A DNA stretch of 8,548 nucleotides from JANNRW01 sp031401815 (GCA_031401815.1 JANNRW010000006.1:1-8548), one strand, 5' to 3'; shown: positions 1 through 5,847, counted from the stretch's first letter. Numbers and translations are program-made. Notes: generated by a model from the letters alone, not told the origin.

Positions 1-48
1 TTTTTTTATTGTTTTTTGAACCTCATTTTTTATCCCCGCCCGCCCCCC

Positions 49-79
49 GGGGGGGGGGGGGTTGGCTTGGGGGGGGGGG
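49..79. repeat. Two long poly-G tracts upstream of lspA
   Basis: A run of 6 C followed by 13 G (49-61), a short TTGGCTT spacer, then 11 G (69-79). The segment resembles a degraded copy of the C/G-rich hairpin repeat found at 110-157, with a C-rich arm followed by a G-rich arm. Runs of this length are either unstable by polymerase slippage or badly read by sequencers, so the exact lengths should not be trusted. The G runs could form a quadruplex on the + strand. No coding function is seen; the open frames crossing it are fortuitous. Confidence 0.6.
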
Positions 80-109
80 CCAAGGTGCTATGATATCAGT
101 ATGTTGCGA

Positions 110-157
110 CTTCACCCACCCCCTGACCCCCTCCCGTCAAGGGAGGGGGGGGAACTT
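110..157 (+). repeat. Dispersed C/G-rich hairpin repeat, copy A
   Basis: C-rich left part (CTTCACCCACCCCCTGA) followed by a perfect 9-bp stem: CCCCCTCCC (127-135), loop GTCAA, GGGAGGGGG (141-149), then extra G and AACTT. The same unit occurs at 8115-8156 in the same orientation and at 8046-8088 in reverse. The architecture is that of a REP-like intergenic palindromic element. It lies 85 bp before the lspA start and could affect transcript ends or stability, but no role is shown by the sequence. Confidence 0.8.
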
Positions 158-241
158 CTTGCAAGTGGATCAGATTCGATCCGACTCCATTGTCTCTGTT
201 TTTCCTGTTTTGATTTCGGCTTGCCCGGCCCGGGGATTCAA

Positions 242-733
242 ATGAAAACCAAGTATCTATTCCTTGTTATACTTACCCCGCTGATCCTGATACTCGATCA
301 GCTGACGAAAATTTATATCGACCGGAGCATGCAGCTTTACCAGTCTATCCCGGTGATTGACGGACTGTTCAGTCTGACCTACCTGCGCAACAAGGGGGCG
401 GCGTTCAGCTTTCTTGCCAATGCCAGCTGGCGGCTCCCTTTCTTCATTGTGGTCACTATTATTGCTGTGGTTGCCATTATGGTGGCTTTTGGCAAACTGC
501 GTGACGACCAGCGATTTGCCGCTATCTCCCTTACCCTTATTCTTTCCGGTGCTGTCGGTAATCTGATTGACAGGATACGCCTTGGGGAGGTGATCGACTT
601 TCTTGATGTCTACTGGAAAAGCCACCACTGGCCGGCCTTCAATGTGGCTGATTCAGCCATCTGTGTCGGTGTCGCAATGCTGGCGCTGGATATGTTCCGG
701 GAGGAGCGGCGGATGAAGAAGGGGGGGGGCTGA
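242..733 (+). CDS. lspA: Lipoprotein signal peptidase (signal peptidase II)
   Basis: Inner-membrane aspartic protease that cleaves the signal peptide from diacylglyceryl-modified prolipoproteins. The 163-residue product has the normal family length and four hydrophobic segments (about 4-19, 66-83, 93-108, 136-150). The conserved blocks are present: ILDQLTK (D19), RNKGAAFS (from R49), GNLIDR (106-111), VIDF with catalytic Asp119, and FNVADSAI with catalytic Asp137. The ATG at 242 is chosen because homology begins at MKTKYLF; the frame runs back to 62, but that part encodes only repeat and low-complexity sequence. No strong Shine-Dalgarno is seen (CGGGGAT is the nearest). The gene ends in a run of nine G (721-729) encoding Gly-Gly-Gly directly before the stop. 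ileS, a frequent upstream neighbour of lspA, is not in the window. Confidence 0.96.
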   Translation: MKTKYLFLVILTPLILILDQLTKIYIDRSMQLYQSIPVIDGLFSLTYLRNKGAAFSFLANASWRLPFFIVVTIIAVVAIMVAFGKLRDDQRFAAISLTLILSGAVGNLIDRIRLGEVIDFLDVYWKSHHWPAFNVADSAICVGVAMLALDMFREERRMKKGGG

Positions 734-778
734 GCTCTGTTTGGGCTATTTTAGAGAGATGTCTATGGAGGCAACCAA

Positions 779-1072
779 ATGATAGGCAAAATAAAAACTC
801 TGGAAATATTGCAACGCCTCAAGGGGGAATTAACAGAGAGATACGGTATCACCTCACTTGGAATTTTTGGATCAGTGGCTCGTGAAGAGGAGACGGAGAC
901 AAGTGATGTGGATGTTGTGGTGACTATGCGGGAACCTAACCTGTTTGTTCTCGTGCATGTCAAGGAAGAGTTGGAGGAAGCGCTGCACGAACATGTAGAT
1001 ATCGTCCACTATCGGGAGCGGATGAATGCGTTTTTGAAACGCCGTATTGACCAGGAGGCCATCTATGTATGA
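779..1072 (+). CDS. mntA: MntA-type minimal nucleotidyltransferase antitoxin
   Basis: A 97-residue MNT-fold protein of the DNA polymerase beta superfamily. The signature GSx10DxD is exact: Gly31-Ser32, ten residues, Asp43-Val-Asp45, followed by VVV. A likely third carboxylate is Asp74 in HVDIVHY. In the characterised MntA/HepT system of Shewanella oneidensis, the MNT protein transfers AMP to a tyrosine of the HEPN toxin and so silences it. This gene has a good Shine-Dalgarno, GGAGG at 767-771, 7 nt before the ATG. It overlaps the downstream HEPN gene by 8 bp, as expected for a translationally coupled antitoxin-toxin pair. It starts 45 bp after lspA with no visible terminator between them, so read-through from lspA is possible. 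It appears complete. Confidence 0.9.
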   Translation: MIGKIKTLEILQRLKGELTERYGITSLGIFGSVAREEETETSDVDVVVTMREPNLFVLVHVKEELEEALHEHVDIVHYRERMNAFLKRRIDQEAIYV

Positions 1073-1454
1073 TGTCGAACTGGTTATGGAAATCCTTCGT
1101 CAAATCCACGAAGCAGGAAAAAGGATCGAGCGTCGCTTTTCTCCGGTGCGGCATCCCGATGATTTTCTGGCCAATGACGAGGGGCTTGATCGTCTGGATG
1201 CAGTTTGTATGATGCTGATCGCTATCGGCGAAAGCCTCAAGAATCTTGATAAAATAACCAGCAATAATTTGCTGGCCAAATATCCGGAAGTTGACTGGAA
1301 AGGAGCCAAAGGGGTGAGGGATATGATCTCTCATCATTATTTCGATCTGGATGCCGAGGCAGTGTACGGCATTTGTTTAAACGATTTGCCCTCCCTTACC
1401 GCAGCCATTGAGAAGATGATTGTGGAGCTGAGTCAACAGGTTGAAGGTCAATGA
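1065..1454 (+). CDS. hepT: HepT-type HEPN-domain toxin (putative RNase)
   Basis: A 129-residue mostly helical HEPN protein of the HepT/DUF86 family. The catalytic Rx4-6H motif appears as RDMISHHYF: Arg85, His90 and Tyr92. The Tyr fits the Rx4HxY form in which the tyrosine is the target of AMPylation by the partner MntA. These toxins are RNases that stop translation when released. The ATG at 1065 is preferred over 1047 because AGGAGG lies at 1053-1058, 6 nt upstream, and because MYDVELVMEILRQI matches the usual N-terminus. Its start lies inside the last codons of mntA. All key residues are present, so the module may still be active. Confidence 0.9.
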   Translation: MYDVELVMEILRQIHEAGKRIERRFSPVRHPDDFLANDEGLDRLDAVCMMLIAIGESLKNLDKITSNNLLAKYPEVDWKGAKGVRDMISHHYFDLDAEAVYGICLNDLPSLTAAIEKMIVELSQQVEGQ

Positions 1455-1561
1455 CAACGAACTACCTAGTGACCGGTGACATCCCAGAGTGGGAAGCAGT
1501 GTGAGTTGTGTAGAACCGCCTTCAGTCGCGATTCTGACGACGATGAGTGTATCTTTCAAGG

Positions 1562-1596
1562 CCTGCCAGGTTAATTCTATTTGGCAGGTTTTTTTG
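1562..1596 (+). terminator. Rho-independent terminator after mntA-hepT
   Basis: A perfect 7-bp stem, CCTGCCA (1562-1568) and TGGCAGG (1582-1588), with a 13-nt loop, followed at once by seven T. The position, 108 bp after hepT and 117 bp before the next gene, suits the end of the toxin-antitoxin transcript. The intervening 1455-1561 holds no recognisable gene. A 17-codon frame (1451-1504) overlaps the hepT stop but has no known counterpart. Confidence 0.75.
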
Positions 1597-1639
1597 TTTT
1601 GCCTACCCTCCACCCATAAGCAAATATTCATGGATAAAA

Positions 1640-1668
1640 TTGACATTTACTCTAGGAAAGAGTATTTT
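1640..1668 (+). promoter_or_regulatory. Candidate sigma-70 promoter with overlapping dyads
   Basis: TTGACA (1640-1645), a 17-nt spacer, then TATTTT (1663-1668). The -35 is consensus and the -10 matches four of six. Two small inverted repeats lie within or over the spacer: ACTCT/AGAGT (1649-1653/1659-1663) and GGAAA/TTTCC (1655-1659/1666-1670). These would suit an operator for the HTH protein encoded 45 bp downstream. Autoregulation is an inference from position. Confidence 0.45.
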
Positions 1669-1712
1669 CCCTGCAAGATTCGGCTGTTCGGGCATTTGAC
1701 TGGAGTGTACTG

Positions 1713-1913
1713 ATGGACAAGGGACAGCGTAAGAAGACAATCCAGCATCAACTGGTGGACATGGAAGAGACGGTCAACTCCTGGGCCAACAAGAACGGTC
1801 TGCATCAAAGGATTGTGGCTGATCTGATCGACGGAAAGCTGAAAGGGACACGGGGGGTTGCTCTGGAGACCCGGCGGAAGATGGAAGAAGCTTTCGGAAT
1901 GATATTCGATTGA
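1713..1913 (+). CDS. Small phage-type HTH DNA-binding protein (BcepMu gp16-like)
   Basis: A 66-residue protein that fits a single helix-turn-helix. The segment TVNSWANKNGLHQRIVADL (residues 20-38), then IDGKLKGTRGVALE, resembles the pattern of BcepMu gp16/Ner-like phage regulators: an aliphatic 'W/A at start, xxGL, V..vL.Gr.kg.rG.a' arrangement with a Gly-rich basic linker after the recognition helix. It probably binds DNA as a small repressor or activator. GGAG at 1702-1705, 7 nt before the ATG, supports the start. A candidate promoter with dyads sits just upstream. The truncated rhuM gene follows after 31 bp and may share the transcript. Family assignment is from memory of the motif pattern; a generic XRE-like regulator is the alternative. 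Confidence 0.6.
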   Translation: MDKGQRKKTIQHQLVDMEETVNSWANKNGLHQRIVADLIDGKLKGTRGVALETRRKMEEAFGMIFD

Positions 1914-1944
1914 TGATGAAGTTTTTTGCGAACAGGGGGACGCC

Positions 1945-2304
1945 ATGACAAAAAAGAAATCACCGAACAGCGTGCGCATTCGCAACAGCACGGCGGAATT
2001 TCTCACCTTTGCCTACCAGACCGGCGGAGATGGCGTGGAAGTGCGGGTTCAGGACGGCACGATCTGGCTGTCGCAAAAAAACATGGGAGAGCTGTTCACG
2101 ACCTCAAGCGACAACATCGGACTGCACCTTAAAAACATCTTCAAGGAGGGTGAATTACGCGCGGAGTCAGTTGCCGAGGAATTCTCGGTAACTGCTAACG
2201 ATTTCTTAGCAGTTCAAACCGAAGGTAAACGCCAGGTGCAGCGCCGCATCCTGCATTACAATCTCGATGCGATCATTGCGGTGGGCTACCGCGTGACAAA
2301 CTGA
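1945..2304 (+). pseudogene. rhuM: RhuM-family protein, 3'-truncated (N-terminal domain only)
   Basis: A 119-residue open frame that matches the N-terminal part of RhuM-family proteins, which are common in mobile islands and beside restriction systems and have no settled biochemical role. Recognisable parts are the strand-rich VEVRVQDGTIWLSQKNMGELF (31-51), DNIGLHLKNIFKEGEL (56-71) and the family block YNLDAIIAVGYRV (105-117). Full-length members run to about 300 residues and continue after GYRV with a conserved (S/R)xxGTQFRxWA segment. Here the frame reads TN and stops. The break falls at the first bases of a 37-bp repeat (2294-2330), so the gene was cut by an insertion or deletion there. The start is supported by AGGGGGA at 1935-1940, about 4 nt from the ATG. 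A stable N-terminal DNA-binding fragment could still be made. Confidence 0.8.
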
Positions 2305-2330
2305 AATGTGCAGTTTTGGTTCTGGCAGGT
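2294..2330. repeat. Direct repeat, copy 1 (at the rhuM break)
   Basis: Thirty-seven bases that align without gaps to 3353-3389, with 28 identities by eye. Both begin TGACAAA and share TGAAATGT and CTGG.AGGT. Read on the - strand, the two copies give similar peptides: STCQNQNCTFQFV here and STYQGETYTFHFV in copy 2. This suggests a shared, formerly coding origin. In copy 1 the - frame is short and has a stop a few codons upstream, so this copy is decayed. Confidence 0.6.
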
Positions 2331-2360
2331 AGACACGATAGACCTTCAGTGGAGCCTCTG

Positions 2361-3083
2361 ATGAGTAAGCCAAAGCAAAAGATTTCTTCCGGGCATCCCG
2401 ATGCGCTCTTTGAGCGAGTCGTCTCCATCCTTGAACAGGCGCTGGGTAATGTCGTCAGGGCTGTCAATACCAATATGGTGCTGGCCTACTGGTTGATCGG
2501 GCGCGAGATTGTCCATGAACTGCAAGGGGGCGCAGAGCGGGCAGAGTATGGTAAAAAGGTCATCGAAGATCTGTCGGCACGACTGACGCAGCGGTATGGA
2601 AAGGGATTCTCGGAGCAGAGCCTACAGAATTTCAGGCGTTTCTTTCTCGCTTATTCGGAGAGGCTTACAATTTCCTCCCCAATGGGTAGGGATTCTTCCG
2701 AAACTTGCGGGTATCCGGAGATATCACGCCCGCTGAGCGTGGAATCTGCACTGGAAGCAATTCCCTCCCCGGCGGGGAGGGAATTGCTTCCAGTGCAGAA
2801 AAGCTACCCAGCGGGTACTGAATTGCCGCAGGGTTTTTCGCCACACCTTTCCTGGTCCCATTACCGTGCCCTGATGCGGGTGGAGAATGTTACGGCTCGC
2901 GATTTCTACGAGCAAGAAGCCGCTGAATGCGGCTGGTCGAAGACACAACTGGAAAGGCAGATTCACAGTTTCTACTACGACCGGATTGTTGCCAATCGCG
3001 GCGAAAAGGGGCTGCTGCCCGAAGGGAGGGAGAGACTTCCCGGCGAAAGGGTTCAGCCATCCCAGTGTGGTAGGGGTGTGTAG
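2361..3083 (+). pseudogene. yhcG: YhcG/DUF1016-family nuclease, 3'-truncated, with in-frame palindrome
   Basis: A 240-residue frame of the YhcG family (DUF1016 N-terminal domain plus a PD-(D/E)XK nuclease domain, usually about 330-390 residues). Recognisable blocks are NMVLAYWLIGREIVHEL (38-54), GFSEQSLQNFRRFFLAY (82-98), LSWSHYRALMRVE (163-175), FYEQEAAECGWSKTQLERQI (182-201) and EGRERLPGERVQP (221-233). Homology stops after VQP and the frame ends seven residues later, so the C-terminal nuclease region is missing. Residues about 129-147 are encoded by a palindrome (2745-2799), inside a stretch where relatives usually have a short variable linker. The ATG at 2361 has GGAG 6 nt upstream. The frame opens earlier (2316), but that part is repeat sequence. 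It lies 57 bp after the broken rhuM and runs into an XRE fragment. Loss of function is likely. Confidence 0.82.
2745..2799. repeat. 55-bp near-perfect palindrome inside yhcG
   Basis: Left arm 2745-2770 and right arm 2774-2799 are exact reverse complements over 26 bp, with spacer GGC. The outer bases of the spacer also pair, giving a 27-bp stem on a single base. The centre CCCTCCCC/GGGGAGGG recalls the stems of the repeats at 110-157 and 8046-8156, but the outer arms are different. The element keeps the yhcG frame open and adds roughly 18-19 residues. Pairing in mRNA would give a very stable hairpin within the coding region. Confidence 0.92.
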
Positions 3084-3115
3084 AGGTAGGCAGAGAGCAG
3101 CGATTTTGGTATTGA

Positions 3116-3316
3116 TACAAGCTCTCTCAGACGCAGGCTGCGGCAATCATGGGGATTCCGCAGCCGAAAGTATCCATGATACAACATGGAAAACTCAGGG
3201 GATTCTCGCTTGAAAAGCTTTGCCATCTTCTGACACTTCTGGGTCGTGACGTTGACATCGTTGTTAAGAACCGAAAAAAGGAAGGGGTCGGGCACTTGCG
3301 GGTAACTTACGTATAA
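3116..3316 (+). pseudogene. C-terminal fragment of an XRE-family antitoxin (HigA-like)
   Basis: Reading from 3116, after an in-frame TGA at 3113-3115, gives KLSQTQAAAIMGIPQPKVS, then MIQHGKLRGFSLEKLCHLL, then TLLGRDVDIVVKNRKK, and a stop at 3314-3316. This matches the helix-turn-helix and tail of XRE antitoxins of the type paired with HigB/RelE-like toxins: 'LtQaeAAklLGI.QPkVS.l.rG.l.gFS.erL..fL..LGrDVeIvV'. The usual 35-45 residues before the HTH are missing. An internal ATG at 3149 could start a 55-residue product lacking the first helices, but no Shine-Dalgarno is evident. No toxin gene is nearby. The fragment begins about 35 bp after the broken yhcG frame ends, so one deletion probably joined two formerly separate genes. 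Confidence 0.82.
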
Positions 3317-3499
3317 TTTCGGCAACTTAAGCTGCTGTCAAGTCGACTTTCTTGACAAAGTGAAATGTATAGGTTTCACCCTGGTAGGTGCTTATCAACC
3401 GCAGATGAGGAATATATAGCTCGTATTGGAAGGCTAATAGCCTAAAAAATAAACATCCTGAGATAATAAGGCAATGCTGAACAAGACTGGGGGTAAACG
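3317..3499. other. Gene-free spacer with decayed reverse-strand coding trace
   Basis: No functional gene is seen. On the - strand, 3425-3327 reads as an open tail that includes LYIPHLRLISTYQGETYTFH, then FVKKVDLTAA and a TAA stop. It looks like the C-terminus of a protein whose 5' part has been replaced by the ATPase gene. I do not recognise the family. The end of this tail contains the nested inverted repeat TGTCAAG/CTTGACA (3336-3342/3351-3357), around the 10-bp palindrome AAGTCGACTT. Confidence 0.45.
3353..3389. repeat. Direct repeat, copy 2 (after the XRE fragment)
   Basis: Partner of 2294-2330 (28 of 37 bases identical, no gaps). Together the copies bracket the yhcG and XRE fragments. 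This copy lies within the better preserved - strand coding tail described for 3317-3499, so it probably shows the parental sequence more faithfully. Confidence 0.6.
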
Positions 3500-4678
3500 A
3501 TGGTAAGAACCATAAAGATTGAAGGCTTCAAATCGATTCCATCAATGACGCTCGAACTAGGTCGGGTTAATTGTTTTATCGGCGCAAATGGGGTTGGCAA
3601 GAGCAATATAATTGAAGCCATTGGGGTGTTGGGTGCTGCTGCCAACGGCAAGGTTGATTACGAATCACTTGGAAACCGGGGGGTGCGACTGGGTTTGCCT
3701 CGTCTTTACAAATCTTCCTTCAAGGAAGGCCGAACGCCAGCCCACATCGCGCTGAGTGCTGCGGGGCCAAGGGAGGAAACTTTTCGGGTTTCTCTTTTGA
3801 ATCCGCTGGAAAATCCGAATCCTGCCTGGTCGTATAAGACCGAATACCTGTCTGATGGCGAGACTGAAATTGTTTCGGATGGTGTCCGCAGCAAAAAAAA
3901 TCTGAATCCGACAGCCGGTCTGGCGGCGCTTAAACTTGTGGATACTGGTACTGACAGCCTGGCCTTTAAACTGATGCACTGTTTGCAGGGCTATGCGATT
4001 TACTCGCCAAATACACCTACCTTGCGAGCCATGGTTAGCGATCCTCAATCGCGTGAACCAGTCGGACTTTCTGGCGGGCGGCTGGCAGAGGCCTTTGCAG
4101 ACTTCCGTAAGACGGTTTTGGACAAGGATGATGTGCTGCTGGATAGCGTTTTCGAATTGATCGACTGGGTGGCGGATATTGAGACCAGCAATACGGCCGG
4201 TTCTTTACTATCACCGTCTGTGCCGCGAACCAAGGATGTGTTGAAATTTACCGACAGGTTCATGAAGGAAAATCGTAATACCCTTACTGCCTATGATGCC
4301 AGCGAAGGGGCTCTGTATGTGCTGTTCTGCGCAATTCTGTGCCTCTCACCCAATGCGCCGAGGCTGTTTGCAATTGATAATCTGGATCAGGCGTTGAACC
4401 CGCGTCTTGTAACGCGCTTGACCGCTAAGCTTTCGGCATGGTTGTCCCGTGCGGATATAGAGCGGCAGATGTTGTTCACGGCGCGTAACCCGGCTGTGCT
4501 GGATGGTCTCGATTTACGCGACGAAGAAGTACGTCTCTTCGCAGTAGATAGAAACAGCGACGGTCACACCAAAGTTACCAGAGTCACACTCTCTGAAAAA
4601 CTGCTGGCAATGAACAAAGAGTATCCACTTTCAAGACTCTGGCTGATGGGGAATCTGGGGGCAGTGCCCAATGTCTGA
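3500..4678 (+). CDS. RecF/SMC-like AAA family ATPase (COG4637-type)
   Basis: A 392-residue ABC/SMC-class ATPase with the head domain formed by both ends of the chain. It opens with IKIEGFKSI and Walker A GANGVGKS (28-35). LSGGRLAEA (190-198) is a signature-like segment, SEGALYVLFCAILCLSP lies at 268-284, and the Walker B-like LFAIDNLDQALNP at 289-301. A late FTARNPAVLDGLD segment (326-338) fits the H-loop/switch area. The residue after the Walker B Asp293 is Asn294 instead of the usual catalytic Glu; this may be normal for the subfamily. GGGGG at 3489-3493, 6 nt before the ATG, supports the start. Such ATPases are common in defence islands as two-gene units with a TOPRIM-like or uncharacterised effector. 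Here the second gene is reduced to a remnant that begins inside the ATPase stop. The ATPase itself looks intact but is probably an orphan. Confidence 0.85.
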   Translation: MVRTIKIEGFKSIPSMTLELGRVNCFIGANGVGKSNIIEAIGVLGAAANGKVDYESLGNRGVRLGLPRLYKSSFKEGRTPAHIALSAAGPREETFRVSLLNPLENPNPAWSYKTEYLSDGETEIVSDGVRSKKNLNPTAGLAALKLVDTGTDSLAFKLMHCLQGYAIYSPNTPTLRAMVSDPQSREPVGLSGGRLAEAFADFRKTVLDKDDVLLDSVFELIDWVADIETSNTAGSLLSPSVPRTKDVLKFTDRFMKENRNTLTAYDASEGALYVLFCAILCLSPNAPRLFAIDNLDQALNPRLVTRLTAKLSAWLSRADIERQMLFTARNPAVLDGLDLRDEEVRLFAVDRNSDGHTKVTRVTLSEKLLAMNKEYPLSRLWLMGNLGAVPNV

Positions 4679-4806
4679 TCTACGCATTGCATTAATGTGA
4701 AGAAGGCTCGCTTTTTGCGCATCTCGGCAAACACGAAATTTTCGTGCCGACCAAGACCTCCCCGCCGATGTCAGTGAGTGAGATTGCCTGTATCAATGGA
4801 GAATAG
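4671..4806 (+). pseudogene. Remnant of the ATPase partner gene
   Basis: An ATG at 4671 overlaps the ATPase stop (ATGTCTGA) and reads MSDLRIALM before a TGA at 4698-4700. This is the type of start I associate with the second gene of such ATPase pairs (M(S/T)DLRIALV.EGPTD..), from memory. Two frames over, from 4699, the sequence is open again: EEGSLFAHLGKHEIFVPTK, then TSPPMSVSEIACINGE, with stop TAG at 4804-4806. This second stretch reads like a real C-terminus and has no start codon. The simplest model is a large internal deletion that left the first eight codons and about the last 35. The identity of the tail is unknown, and it could belong to a different gene. Confidence 0.5.
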
Positions 4807-4861
4807 AGGTCGTCAAGTTTAATTATGGCGAATTCGCCACAGTTGGAAACGGGGGGTTCTG

Positions 4862-5692
4862 ATGAGCAAGAACAGCCAGATTATTGTGTTACATGAAACC
4901 GTCCGCATCCAGAGGATGGATCAGGATGATTATATTTCGCTGACGGATATCGCCAAGTACAAGAATCCCGACGACCCGAGGTTTGTCATTCAGAACTGGA
5001 TGCGTTCGCGTTCATCCATCGAATTTCTGGGTATTTGGGAACTGCTGAATAATCCTGATTTTAACCGTGTCGAATTCGATACGGTTAAAAATCAATCCGG
5101 CAGCAATGCATTTGTGATGACCCCCTCAAAATGGACTGATTTGACAGGTGCCATCGGTATCAGCTCCAGAGCAGGCCGGTACGGCGGAACGTACGCCCAC
5201 AAAGACATCGCCTTCGAGTTTGCCTCCTGGGTGTCGGTCGAATTCAAACTCTACCTCATCAAGGAATTCCAGCGCCTGAAAGAGACGGAATACCAGCAAA
5301 TGGGCTGGGATATCCGTCGTAACCTGACCAGGATCAACTACCGCATTCACACCGACGCCATCAAGGCCAACCTGATACCGCCTGAACTGACGCCGCAACA
5401 GAGTAACCTGATGTACGCCAATGAGGCTGACGTGCTGAACATGGCGCTGTTCGGCAAAACCGCGAAACAGTGGCGTGACGAAAACCCCGGCAGCAAGGGC
5501 AACATCCGCGACGAGGCCAATGCCGCGCAACTGGTCTGCCTGGCGAATCTGGAAACGCTGAATGCACATTTCATTCATCAGGGGCTTGTGCAGGCCGATC
5601 GGCTGAAACTGCTGAACCAGACCGCAATTCAGCAAATGAAGCTGCTGTTGGCCGATGCGGGCGTACGGCGACTGGAAGGGAAACGGCCATGA
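4862..5692 (+). CDS. KilA-N domain protein
   Basis: A 276-residue protein with a KilA-N domain at about residues 8-130. Typical segments are DDYISLTDIAKYKNPDDP (21-38), IQNWMRSRSSIEFLGIWE, then a variable loop, then FVMTPSKWTDLTGAIGI and GRYGGTYAHKDIAFEFASWV. The domain end FKLYLIKEFQRLKETE leads into a helical C-terminal half with a KTAKQWRDENP segment. KilA-N is a DNA-binding domain of phages and large DNA viruses that also occurs in bacterial genes beside restriction systems. A G-rich Shine-Dalgarno (GGGGGG, about 5 nt upstream) supports the ATG at 4862. The gene is full length with no damage visible. Its stop overlaps by 4 bp (ATGA) the start of a following gene that is almost wholly deleted, so the two once formed an operon. 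Its likely role is regulation of, or accessory to, the lost partner. Confidence 0.85.
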   Translation: MSKNSQIIVLHETVRIQRMDQDDYISLTDIAKYKNPDDPRFVIQNWMRSRSSIEFLGIWELLNNPDFNRVEFDTVKNQSGSNAFVMTPSKWTDLTGAIGISSRAGRYGGTYAHKDIAFEFASWVSVEFKLYLIKEFQRLKETEYQQMGWDIRRNLTRINYRIHTDAIKANLIPPELTPQQSNLMYANEADVLNMALFGKTAKQWRDENPGSKGNIRDEANAAQLVCLANLETLNAHFIHQGLVQADRLKLLNQTAIQQMKLLLADAGVRRLEGKRP

Positions 5693-5781
5693 CCAGTCAG
5701 GTAGGTTTTTCGCTCCGTGGCCGCAGAAGGATTACCACCTACCTGCTCGCCACGTGGGAATCGAGAAGCTTCCGAGGCTGA
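5689..5781 (+). pseudogene. 5' remnant of a gene formerly downstream of kilA-N (possibly R-M methylase)
   Basis: An ATG at 5689 shares ATGA with the KilA-N stop and follows a purine-rich GGAAGGGAAACGG. The frame reads MTSQVGFSLRGRR and then diverges, ending at a TGA at 5779-5781. From memory, restriction-modification methylases that sit beside KilA-N genes begin with M(T/N)xQ.GFSLRGRNPDVLTCIANLS. On that basis the first 12 residues match and everything after GR has been lost. The rest of the spacer up to 5847 has an open frame in another register (KDYHLPARHVGIEKLPRLKD and following) that I cannot assign. Confidence 0.45.
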
Positions 5782-5847
5782 AAGATGCCATGGTGTACCA
5801 GAACGACTGGGAGTCTGAACTGGGTGGGCTTGTAACAGAAAGAATCC

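Noticed and set aside
110..157. CRISPR array made of the hairpin repeats
   Set aside because: Only three copies, thousands of bases apart or inverted, with no regular spacers and no cas genes.
9..245. Open frames across the poly-G and repeat region upstream of lspA
   Set aside because: They translate homopolymer and hairpin repeat sequence, giving Pro/Gly-rich low-complexity text with no ribosome-binding site or known domain.
1451..1504. 17-codon frame MTTNYLVTGDIPEWEAV overlapping the hepT stop
   Set aside because: The ATGA overlap is attractive but the frame is very short, has no ribosome-binding site of note and resembles nothing I know.
2887..3213. 108-codon frame running from yhcG through the junction
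   Set aside because: It starts inside yhcG in the wrong frame and misses both the YhcG and XRE homologies.
5126..5635. Long - strand open frame (169 codons) within the KilA-N gene
   Set aside because: It is a shadow of the well-supported KilA-N frame; its translation has no coherent domain.
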